Shown piece by piece: positions 33,742-41,278 of a stretch of 64,000 nucleotides of DNA. This stretch comes from Candidatus Alcyoniella australis (GTDB taxonomy: Bacteria; Lernaellota; Lernaellaia; JAVCCG01; Alcyoniellaceae). A program made the translations under genes and the position numbers. Position 1 is the first letter of the stretch; each line of letters starts with the position of its first letter. The DNA lies in NCBI GenBank assembly GCA_030765605.1, contig JAVCCG010000085.1:62001-126000 (forward strand). The letters are read 5' to 3'. Under the pieces are notes generated by a model. That model made no database searches and was not told where the DNA came from. It saw only the letters and a program-made list of their open reading frames with translations.

Positions 33742-35021
33742 CGCCCCTCCCCGATAATTTCGGGCCAGCGTCGGGCGAGCACCGACAGGGTTCGGTCAAC
33801 CGCGCCGCTGCCCGAGCGCACCGCCAGTTGTCCAGCTTGGCCCATTGTATCGCGCTTCACGGGATCGGACAGCAGCTCCACGACGACGTCTGCCAGCCCC
33901 TTGCCGTCGCGCACCGTACACAATGCGCCGGCGTGCTGCAGCGTCGAGATCTCGGAAACGAAATTCTGCGTATGCGGGCCCACCAGCACCGCCCTGGCTT
34001 GTGCGGCCGGCTCAAGCACATTGTGTCCGCCGACCCGCGCCAGGCTGCCGCCGACAAAGCACACGTCGGCCAGACCCAGCACCGAGGTCAGTTCGCCCAC
34101 CGTATCGAGCACCAGCACGTCCGCGTTCTGGACGACGCCCGGGGTCGAGCGCAAGTCCACACTGAGCCCCAGAGCCTCGAGATCAGAGCGGCCCTGCGAC
34201 ACGCGCTCGAGGTGCCGCGGGGCAACCAGCAGACGGCACTGAACGCCGGCCTCCCGCGCGGCCAACAACGCCCTGCCGCATGCGGTCTCCTCGCCCTGGT
34301 GAGTACTGGCGCCGATCAGCAGCAGGCCCTCGCCCTTAAAATCGAGCGCAAGTTTGTAGGCCTCGCCTTGCTCGGCTGTGGCGATCGGGCTGTCGAACTT
34401 GGCGTTGCCGCTGATAAACACGCTCGTGGGCTTGGCGCCGATTCTGATCATGCGCGCGGCATGCAGCGTAGTCTGAACCGCCTTAACTTCGATGGCGGCG
34501 AAGATCGAACGCAGCCCCGGCCGCGCCATGCGGTAGCGCGGATAGCTGCGATCCGAGAGCCGGCCCGAGACCAGCGCCAGGGGAATTGCATGATCGCGAT
34601 GGGCCCAGATCATCTCGGGCCACAGTTCGGTCTCGACCAAAATCGTGATTCGTGGTTGCGCCCGGCGCAGCCAGATCTGCACCAGCGGTCGAAAGTCAAA
34701 GGGGAACAGCACGGTAGGAATCTCGTCGCCCCAGCGATCCGTCGCTGCCTGACGCCCCTCGGGTGTGGAGGTGCTGATCAAAAGCGGCCCCAGCCCACGC
34801 GCGCGCAGCGCCTGGATCAGCGGCTCCGCGGCCCGCACCTCGCCCACCGATGCGGCATGTACGTGCAACGGCGCTTTGCAATCGGCGGGCAACGAAATCA
34901 GCCCCAGCCGCTCCAAAGCGCCGCGACGCCAGCGCGGACGCAGCAGCGCACCGACCGCCCAGGTCGGAATCAACACCAGGGCGGCGACGTACCACAGCAG
35001 GTTGTACAGCGCGCGAATCAT
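33738..35021 (-). CDS. waaA: 3-deoxy-D-manno-octulosonic acid (Kdo) transferase
   Basis: 427 residues. It attaches Kdo from CMP-Kdo to lipid A at the cytoplasmic face of the inner membrane. The N-terminal membrane anchor (YNLLWYVAALVLIPTWAVGA), HAASVGEVRAAEPLI (catalytic Glu region), ETELWPEMIWAHRDH and the C-terminal GGSLARVGGHNVLEPAA are typical of the GT30 family. It starts with ATG, GGGAG five bases upstream, and overlaps the preceding glycosyltransferase stop by four bases. Confidence 0.94.
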   Translation of the reverse strand: MIRALYNLLWYVAALVLIPTWAVGALLRPRWRRGALERLGLISLPADCKAPLHVHAASVGEVRAAEPLIQALRARGLGPLLISTSTPEGRQAATDRWGDEIPTVLFPFDFRPLVQIWLRRAQPRITILVETELWPEMIWAHRDHAIPLALVSGRLSDRSYPRYRMARPGLRSIFAAIEVKAVQTTLHAARMIRIGAKPTSVFISGNAKFDSPIATAEQGEAYKLALDFKGEGLLLIGASTHQGEETACGRALLAAREAGVQCRLLVAPRHLERVSQGRSDLEALGLSVDLRSTPGVVQNADVLVLDTVGELTSVLGLADVCFVGGSLARVGGHNVLEPAAQARAVLVGPHTQNFVSEISTLQHAGALCTVRDGKGLADVVVELLSDPVKRDTMGQAGQLAVRSGSGAVDRTLSVLARRWPEIIGEGR

Positions 35022-36739
35022 CTGTTCTCCCGCTTATCCCTCAGCCGCTGTGCCACGTTGCCCAACGGATCGTCAAAGTAATCCTCGAACGATCCCGCCA
35101 CGCCGAACCCCTCGCAGCGCCAAACCTCGGACCGGCCGAAGGTCCGCCCGTCGCGGCTGAACTCAAAATCGGGCAACCTTCGGCAGCAGCTCAGCAGCGG
35201 ACGCAACGCGCTCAGCAGCGGCCGGGCGTGCCGACCCAGGGTCTGCTGCGCGCCCAGGCCCAGCGTGCCGAACCACTGACGCACGTCGCAGCCGCCGCAG
35301 CGCTCGACGTATCCGCGCAACAGCTCGCAACCGCCGAAGTGCTTGCGAAAGCGCGAGGTCAGCTTCATTCCCGGCAAATCAACGATCACGAACGTCCAGC
35401 CCTCAAGCGCATGATAATCCACGCGCAGATCGTAGTCGTTGCCCTTGGTCGAATAATTGGCGCTGAAGGTCTGCGGGCTTCCCGGCAGGTGGTACTCCAG
35501 CTCGCTGGCGATCTGGTAGCAACGCGATCCGGCGATGGTGTGCGCCGGGTCGGGCGCGTCCTGGATCTCGCGCTGCACGCGCTGCGCCAGCTCGGGCCAG
35601 CCGTAGGCCTGGTCGGTTAGGTCCCTGGCGCGCTGCGGCATGCCGATCGCGCTGATAATCCGGGCCACGGGCAAAATCGGACGTAGCGCCTGCACGTGCA
35701 TCACCACGGTCAGCACCGCGGCGATTACCAGCAAGGCCACGCCCAGCCGTGCGATTGCGCGCCGCCCCCCGCGCCAAGCATCGACCGTCCAGCTCACCGC
35801 CAGCAGCACCAACGGTGCGTGGGCCAGGGCCGGCCAGTTGGCCTGAACCTCGGTGCGAAATGCGATCAGCAGGAAGTAGATCAGCATCGGCACGCTGAGC
35901 AACGCCAGCAGCAGCTCGGGCGACTGGGGTCGACGGCGATAATCTTGCATCGCCCGCACCGCGACCACAGCTCCCAAAATTGCCGGTGGCACCAGCACGA
36001 GCTGCGCCAGCAACGTCTCGACGAAATATTGCAACGCCTGGCCCAAATCGGCGTGCGCCCGGTGCCCGATCTTGTCCACCACCAGCACTGTGATCCACTG
36101 ATGCTCGACGTTCCAAACGATCACCGGCGCGAAGCCGATTGCCACGATAGTCGCGGCCAGCCACGGCCAGGGCGTGCGCAGGCTCGCGCGCAGCCTGGGG
36201 ATCGCCAGCACGCACAGGGCGACCATCGCGCAGAGCAAGGTTGCAGTCAGCTTGGAGTACAGCGCGCCCAGCAGCGCCAGGGCCAGCAGCGTGTAGTTCA
36301 ACGCGCCGGGCTTTTTCAGCAGCCGGGCCATGGCGTACAGCGCCAGCAGCCAGAACAGGCTGAGCACGGTGTCGTGGATCATCAGCACCGTGCCCGCGGC
36401 GAACAGCGGCACGAGGTTGAACGCTATCGCGCTAAGCAGCGCCTTGGTCTTATCGGCGAACAGCGTCCGCGCCGTGAGGTAAACCAGGATCGTGCCGCAC
36501 ACGCCCAGCAGCAGAGCCGGAGCGCGTACCGCCAACGGCGAGGTTCCCAGCAGCCGCGCGCTCAGCGCGTTGACCCAGGCCGTCATCCCCGGCTGGTCGA
36601 AGTAGCACAGCGCCAGGCGTTTGCCCCAGGTCCAGTAGTAGGTCTCGTCCGGGATCAGCCCCAGCCGCGAGCAGAACAGCAGCCGCGCAGCAGTAATCAG
36701 CGCGATCGCTCCTGCCAGGGCCAGGGCGTGCCGCCGCAA
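35018..36739 (-). CDS. GT39/ArnT-like membrane glycosyltransferase
   Basis: 573 residues. About ten transmembrane helices in the first 370 residues carry the family's acidic loop (LIPDETYYWTW) and the following FDQPGMTAWVNALS. Enzymes of this group use polyprenyl-phosphate sugars on the periplasmic side; ArnT adds aminoarabinose to lipid A. A 200-residue soluble C-terminal part has several Cys, including a CGGC. The start is TTG 36739, directly after the msbA TAA, with AGGA seven bases upstream. Its place between msbA and waaA suggests lipid A or core decoration, but the donor sugar is unknown. Confidence 0.82.
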   Translation of the reverse strand: MRRHALALAGAIALITAARLLFCSRLGLIPDETYYWTWGKRLALCYFDQPGMTAWVNALSARLLGTSPLAVRAPALLLGVCGTILVYLTARTLFADKTKALLSAIAFNLVPLFAAGTVLMIHDTVLSLFWLLALYAMARLLKKPGALNYTLLALALLGALYSKLTATLLCAMVALCVLAIPRLRASLRTPWPWLAATIVAIGFAPVIVWNVEHQWITVLVVDKIGHRAHADLGQALQYFVETLLAQLVLVPPAILGAVVAVRAMQDYRRRPQSPELLLALLSVPMLIYFLLIAFRTEVQANWPALAHAPLVLLAVSWTVDAWRGGRRAIARLGVALLVIAAVLTVVMHVQALRPILPVARIISAIGMPQRARDLTDQAYGWPELAQRVQREIQDAPDPAHTIAGSRCYQIASELEYHLPGSPQTFSANYSTKGNDYDLRVDYHALEGWTFVIVDLPGMKLTSRFRKHFGGCELLRGYVERCGGCDVRQWFGTLGLGAQQTLGRHARPLLSALRPLLSCCRRLPDFEFSRDGRTFGRSEVWRCEGFGVAGSFEDYFDDPLGNVAQRLRDKRENR

Positions 36740-38593
36740 TTACTTATCCTGGAACTGGATCTGGTAGAGCCGATGGTACTCGCCGTTGCGAGCGATCAGC
36801 TCGTCGTGACGGCCGTCCTCGACGATGCGCCCCTGGGAGAGCACCAGGATGCGGTCGGCCTTGCGCACCGTTGAGAGCCGATGGGCGATGACGAACGTCG
36901 TGCGATTGCACATCAGGTTCTCCAGTGCGGCCTGGACCTCGGCCTCGCTCTCGGCGTCGAGGCTTGAGGTCGCCTCATCGAGAATCAGGATCGGCGCGTC
37001 CTTAAACAGCGCGCGGGCGATCGCCAAGCGCTGTCGCTGTCCGCCGCTAAGCTTAACGCCCAACTCGCCGACTCTCGTTTGGTAGCCCTTGGGAAACCCG
37101 GTGACAAAGCGATGGGCATTGGCCGCCTTTGCCGCGGCCTCGATCTTGCTCGGGTCCGCGTCGCCGTGGCCGTAGGCGATGTTGTTGGCGATCGTATCGT
37201 CGAACAGGAAGGTCTCCTGGGTCACCAGTCCGATGTTGCGTCGCAGGCTGTTCAGACTCAGATCGCGCAGGTCGACCTTGTCGAATAAAATGCGGCCGGA
37301 GGTGACGTCCCAAAAGCGCGGGATCAGGTTGGCCACCGTGGTCTTGCCCGCGCCGGAGCTGCCGACCAGCGCCACGACCTGGCCGTGATGCACATCGAAG
37401 CTAAGGTTGACGAGCACCGGCTCGCTGTCGTAGGCAAAGCTGATGTCGTCGAACGCGATTTGTTCCGGCGCCTTGGTCAATTCGATCGCCCCGGGCTTCT
37501 CGGTGACTGTCGGCTCTTGGTCCAGCGCCTGGAAAATCCGGTCGGCCGCGCCAAGCGCCTGCTGGAAGCTGATATTAAAACGATTGATCTTGCGCAACGG
37601 CTCGTACATCAACCCCAGGGCCGCGAGGAAGCTGAAGAACTGTCCGGGCGTACTCTGGCCGGTTATCACCTGCATCCCGCCGAAGATGATCACGCTGGCC
37701 GCGGCCAGCGCCCCCATCACCTCGATCACCGGGCTGCTCAGCTCCGAGAACAAAATCTGTCTGACGTTGGCCTTGTAGACCCGTTCATTCTCGTTGACGA
37801 AACGATCGATCTCGTAACGCTCCATACCAAAGGCCTTGATCACGCGGATCCCGGCGAAGTTCTCCTTGAGGATCGACGAGAGCCGTCCCAAGCGTTCCTG
37901 TCCGCGCTTGGTGTACTTGCGCACTTTGCGGCCGAAGCGGACCAGCGGGAACGCGGTCAGCGGGAAGACGACCAGGATAATCAGGCTCAGCCAGAAGTTC
38001 TGGTAAAAGGCGACCATCGCCAGAGCCGCCATGGTCAGCGGTTCGCGGAACAGGTGGACCAGGCTGGGCATGGCGTTTTGCACCATCTGCACATCGTTGG
38101 TCACACGGCTCATCATGTTGCCGGTGTTCTGATCGCTGAAGAAGCCCACCGACATGTCCTGGTAGTGGGTGTACAGCTCCTCGCGCATCGACATCACGAC
38201 GCGCTGTCCCGCCCGCCGCAGCAGCATTCCCTGACAGAAGCGGAACAGGCCCTTGAGCAGGTACAGCCCCACTACCATCCCCGAAAGCAGGTAGAGCATC
38301 CCTCCACGGTCAGCCACCGGGACCGAGAAGAAAGTGTAGCCCTCGTCGGTCTTGCGGATCGGATCGAAGCGCATTTTGTCCACCGGCGAGGAGGGAATCG
38401 TCGGAGCTTTAATCGCAGTAGCGAGCGCCGATGCGTCTTCGTCCCCGGGCAGGAAGATGCCGTTGAGGATCGGATCGACCAGGTAGGCCGTGGCGCCGGT
38501 GATGGCCGAGATGGAAATGGCACAGACTATCGCCAGCAGCAGCGACACCCAGTAGCGCTTGAAGCGCTCGAACAACTTTGCCCAACCCCCCAT
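36740..38593 (-). CDS. msbA: lipid A exporter ABC transporter MsbA
   Basis: 617 residues, an ABC exporter half-transporter: six-helix membrane domain (1-340) then an ATPase with Walker A GSSGAGKTT, signature LSGGQRQRLAIARAL, Walker B ILILDEATSSLDAE and the switch His (VIAHRLST). It flips lipid A-core across the inner membrane. The loop between helices 1 and 2 is about 50 residues, longer than in typical MsbA. One base separates it from the LpxB stop, and AGGAG precedes the ATG. Its position supports a lipid A substrate over other exporters. Confidence 0.93.
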   Translation of the reverse strand: MGGWAKLFERFKRYWVSLLLAIVCAISISAITGATAYLVDPILNGIFLPGDEDASALATAIKAPTIPSSPVDKMRFDPIRKTDEGYTFFSVPVADRGGMLYLLSGMVVGLYLLKGLFRFCQGMLLRRAGQRVVMSMREELYTHYQDMSVGFFSDQNTGNMMSRVTNDVQMVQNAMPSLVHLFREPLTMAALAMVAFYQNFWLSLIILVVFPLTAFPLVRFGRKVRKYTKRGQERLGRLSSILKENFAGIRVIKAFGMERYEIDRFVNENERVYKANVRQILFSELSSPVIEVMGALAAASVIIFGGMQVITGQSTPGQFFSFLAALGLMYEPLRKINRFNISFQQALGAADRIFQALDQEPTVTEKPGAIELTKAPEQIAFDDISFAYDSEPVLVNLSFDVHHGQVVALVGSSGAGKTTVANLIPRFWDVTSGRILFDKVDLRDLSLNSLRRNIGLVTQETFLFDDTIANNIAYGHGDADPSKIEAAAKAANAHRFVTGFPKGYQTRVGELGVKLSGGQRQRLAIARALFKDAPILILDEATSSLDAESEAEVQAALENLMCNRTTFVIAHRLSTVRKADRILVLSQGRIVEDGRHDELIARNGEYHRLYQIQFQDK

Positions 38594-38594
38594 C

Positions 38595-40421
38595 TCAGCT
38601 CCTGTTCATCATCTCTCGGGCAATCGCGGCCACGCGCCCGATCACGTCTCCCCCGAGTAGCGACTCGCGTAAGGTTAGAAGCTCTTGGCGTGTTTGACCA
38701 GCCAACCGCGGGTCTTCGAGAAACCGCCGGGCCTCGGCTGCCAGCCGCTCGCCGGTGACCTCGGACTGAATCAGTTCCACCACCAAGTCGCGGCGGGCCA
38801 CGATGTTGGGCAGTCCGACGCGGTCGATGCTCACCAGCATCTTCGCCAGCGAGTAGTTGATCCAGTTGCCCATGTAGGCGATCACCATCGGCAGGCCGCA
38901 CAGGGCGGCCTCGAGGGTCACCGTGCCGCTGGTCACCAGGCCCACGTCGGCCGCGGCCATCAGCTCGTAGACCTCGCCCGTGATCACGCGGGCCTCGACC
39001 TGCGAACGCTCCAGCTCGGCCTCGATCCGCCCCGGCGCGACGCCCGGCGCCCGCGAGACCGCGAACTGCAAATCGTCGAAATCTTTCGCCAGCTCGACAG
39101 CGGCGTCGAGCATCGGCGGCAATAACAGATTGATCTCGCTACCGCGGCTTCCCGGGATGATCGCCGCCAGGCGCTTTTGCGGATCGAACCCGTGCTTGTT
39201 CAGGAACTCCTCGCGCCCCAGCTTGGGCCTGGCCCGCTGGACCAGCGGGTGTCCGACGAAGTCCACCTGTGCGCCGCGGTCGCTGTACAGCTCGGCCTCG
39301 AACGGGAAGATCACCGCCAGCCGGTCGATGCGCTTGGCAACCTTGCGCGCCCGGCCTTTACGCCAGGCCCAAACCTGCGGCGGGATGAAGTACAGCACGC
39401 GAATGCCCAGCCGTCGCGCGTGGCGCGCCAGCATCAGGTTGAAATCGGGCAGATCGATCAACAGCAGCAGATCGGGCCGCTGCTGATCGAGCAGGCGCAT
39501 CAACTTAAGTAGTGCGCGCCTGATCCGACCCGCGCCGCCGAGCACCTGGGTGAAGCCCACGATGCTCAGGTCCGAGGCGTCCACCAGCTGCTCCATCCCG
39601 GCCCGCACCAGGTTCTCGCCGCCCATGCCCGCAGCCTTAAGTTGCGGTTCATCCTGCTGCAGCCGCTGGATCAGTTGCGCAGCGTAGACATCGGCGCTGG
39701 CCTCGCCCACCGAGACCGCGAGCAACGGACCGGGACGCTGGGGCGCTTTGCCCAGCCACAGCGGCCGCGTGAGCTCGAGCATGCCGCGGGCGATTAAAAC
39801 CGCGAGCAGTCCGCCGACAATCACGTCGCTGGGATAGTGCGCTCCGAGGTAGACCCGGGCCGTCCCCGCACCCAGACCCAACAGCAGGTAGGCAATCGGC
39901 CGTCGCCGGTAGATGAACCACAGGCAGAACAGCAGGCTCCAGGCCGTTGCAGTATGGCCGCTGGGCATGCTCGAATGGCGACCCAATCCCGCGCCGAAAC
40001 GGTAGAGCGCCGGACCGGCCAGTTCCGAGTACTGCGGCGCGTGCAGCGCAATCCACTGTGGATCGAGCTTGTAGACCTTCTTATCCCAAGGGATCCAATC
40101 GGCCAACACCGGCTCGTCGTGCCCGATGGGCGTGTTGAGCTGCTGCTTGAACTCCACGATCGGACGGGCGCGTCCGGCCAGCGGCTTGGCCAGATTGATC
40201 GTCAGGCCCGCGATTGCCACGCACAACGCCACGGCGAGCACACGGCGTCTGCCGTGGGCCGGGTCGTAGAGCAGAATCAGCGGAATGACCAACACCGCGG
40301 CGCACCAGCCGTTGCCCACCAAGTTCAGCAGGCCGAACAACAGATCTAGAAGCTCGTTGGAACAACGGCTGTTGAGCAGCAGAAACAGCTGCTGATCCCA
40401 TTGTAAAACATGCGAGATCAC
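38595..40421 (-). CDS. lpxB: PAP2 phosphatase-LpxB (lipid-A-disaccharide synthase) fusion
   Basis: 608 residues from GTG 40421. GGGGAG lies seven bases upstream, and the promoter at 40465-40493 excludes the longer frame. Residues 1-225 are a membrane PAP2 phosphatase with all three motifs: KPLAGRARP (about 75), PSGHTA (about 150), and ARVYLGAHYPSD (about 190). Residues about 232-608 are a full-length LpxB (VSVGEASAD; FIPPQVWAWRKGR; VDFVGHPL; IIPGSRGSEI; TSGTVTLEAAL), which joins UDP-diacylglucosamine to lipid X. Seen: one continuous frame. Inferred: the PAP2 part dephosphorylates lipid A (LpxE-like) or an undecaprenyl phosphate. Leads the operon. Confidence 0.9.
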   Translation of the reverse strand: MISHVLQWDQQLFLLLNSRCSNELLDLLFGLLNLVGNGWCAAVLVIPLILLYDPAHGRRRVLAVALCVAIAGLTINLAKPLAGRARPIVEFKQQLNTPIGHDEPVLADWIPWDKKVYKLDPQWIALHAPQYSELAGPALYRFGAGLGRHSSMPSGHTATAWSLLFCLWFIYRRRPIAYLLLGLGAGTARVYLGAHYPSDVIVGGLLAVLIARGMLELTRPLWLGKAPQRPGPLLAVSVGEASADVYAAQLIQRLQQDEPQLKAAGMGGENLVRAGMEQLVDASDLSIVGFTQVLGGAGRIRRALLKLMRLLDQQRPDLLLLIDLPDFNLMLARHARRLGIRVLYFIPPQVWAWRKGRARKVAKRIDRLAVIFPFEAELYSDRGAQVDFVGHPLVQRARPKLGREEFLNKHGFDPQKRLAAIIPGSRGSEINLLLPPMLDAAVELAKDFDDLQFAVSRAPGVAPGRIEAELERSQVEARVITGEVYELMAAADVGLVTSGTVTLEAALCGLPMVIAYMGNWINYSLAKMLVSIDRVGLPNIVARRDLVVELIQSEVTGERLAAEARRFLEDPRLAGQTRQELLTLRESLLGGDVIGRVAAIAREMMNRS

Positions 40422-40464
40422 CCGCGAACTCCCCTTTGTCGGCGCTATTGGATCGGCCGCGCAT

Positions 40465-40493
40465 ATTATATGTGGGGGTTGGCGATAAACCAA
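40465..40493 (-). promoter_or_regulatory. promoter of the lipid A operon
   Basis: On the minus strand: TTGGTT (40493-40488), a 17-base spacer and a perfect TATAAT (40470-40465). RNA would start near 40458, about 37 bases before the GTG. Confidence 0.6.
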
Positions 40494-40536
40494 GAAGCGC
40501 CGTAGACCGGCCCCCGGGTGCGATCGGGAAAATCGT

Positions 40537-40565
40537 TTGACACTTATCAGGCTGCCCGATAAGAT
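40537..40565 (+). promoter_or_regulatory. promoter of the small exported protein gene
   Basis: Perfect TTGACA (40537-40542), a 17-base spacer and TAAGAT (40560-40565). Transcription starts about 35 bases before the ATG at 40606. Confidence 0.6.
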
Positions 40566-40605
40566 TTGCCAACGATATTTCAAACCCGGTTACAAGGAGA
40601 ATTTC

Positions 40606-41022
40606 ATGCGGCGTACCGCACAGATACTCGCAATTGGATTGTTGATCGCTCTGCCGCTGGCTGTCATGGCTCAGGACCTGACCTTCGGCGAGACCGACGG
40701 AGAGGCGCTGATCGCTTCCACGCTCAAGAGTCTAGGCGCAGAGACCGACGTCGATTTCAAAATCGTAGACGGCAAATACGACATCTATTGTGCCTGGAAA
40801 TCCGGCACGGTCACCGACGAATACGAGTTCCTCGGGATGTGCATCGGGGCGAGCGCCGAGCTGAGCAAATCCCTGGACAAGCCGTGCTACAAGGTCATCG
40901 TCACCACCCAGACCGGCGCCAAGTGGGAGATCGAGATCCAATACGCCGTTCAGGCCCTGTTGATCGAAGACAACGAGCAGAGTGGGATGTTCCTGCTCGA
41001 GCATCTGCAAAAGATCCAATAG
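40606..41022 (+). CDS. small exported protein of unknown function
   Basis: 138 residues from ATG 40606, AAGGAG upstream. A signal peptide (1-23, ending VMAQ) precedes a compact 115-residue domain of alternating strands and helices with three Cys (YCAWKSG, GMCIGAS, PCYKVIV). The pattern resembles small periplasmic sensor or YbjN-like folds, but no family can be named. It has its own promoter and terminator, so it is a single-gene unit. Confidence 0.75.
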   Translation: MRRTAQILAIGLLIALPLAVMAQDLTFGETDGEALIASTLKSLGAETDVDFKIVDGKYDIYCAWKSGTVTDEYEFLGMCIGASAELSKSLDKPCYKVIVTTQTGAKWEIEIQYAVQALLIEDNEQSGMFLLEHLQKIQ

Positions 41023-41047
41023 GCAGAGACCAACCAGCCGAACGTAC

Positions 41048-41078
41048 AAGGCCCGGGGCTCAGAGCCCGGGCCTTTTT
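41048..41078 (+). terminator. rho-independent terminator
   Basis: AAGGCCCGGG-(G)-CT stem pairing with AGCCCGGGCCTT around a CAG loop, one bulged G, followed by TTTTT; 25 bases after the stop at 41022. Confidence 0.85.
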
Positions 41079-41117
41079 CTATCTCGCCTCGGCCGTTGAG
41101 GCAGCCGGATCAAATAC

Positions 41118-41145
41118 AAAAAGGGCAGGGCTGATCGCCCTGCCC
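41118..41145 (-). terminator. terminator of tRNA-Val
   Basis: A perfect 9-bp stem (GGGCAGGGC / GCCCTGCCC, loop of five) followed on the minus strand by TTTTT, ten bases past the tRNA 3' end. Confidence 0.85.
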
Positions 41146-41155
41146 CGCTGTTTTC

Positions 41156-41230
41156 TGGTGGGCGGTACTGGATTCGAACCAGCGACTTCCACCGTGTGAG
41201 GATGGCACTCTTCCGCTGAGTTAACCGCCC
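41156..41230 (-). tRNA. tRNA-Val (anticodon CAC)
   Basis: A complete 75-base cloverleaf with encoded CCA: acceptor GGGCGGT/ACCGCCC, D stem ACTC/GAGT, anticodon stem CCATC/GGTGG with one G-U pair and loop CTCACAC, T stem GCTGG/CCAGT with TTCGAAT loop. Anticodon CAC reads GUG codons. It has its own promoter and terminator, so it is a single-gene unit. Confidence 0.96.
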
Positions 41231-41249
41231 AGAACCTAACAGGTCAATC

Positions 41250-41278
41250 TATATAGCCCGAGAGTTCGAGCTTTTCAA
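41250..41278 (-). promoter_or_regulatory. promoter of tRNA-Val
   Basis: On the minus strand: TTGAAA (41278-41273), a 17-base spacer and TATATA (41255-41250), 20 bases upstream of the tRNA. The -35 overlaps the end of the preceding coding gene. Confidence 0.6.

Noticed and set aside
40422-40583. N-terminal extension of the PAP2-LpxB frame up to 40583
   Set aside because: It runs past the predicted promoter and the SD, and the residues are not PAP2-like.
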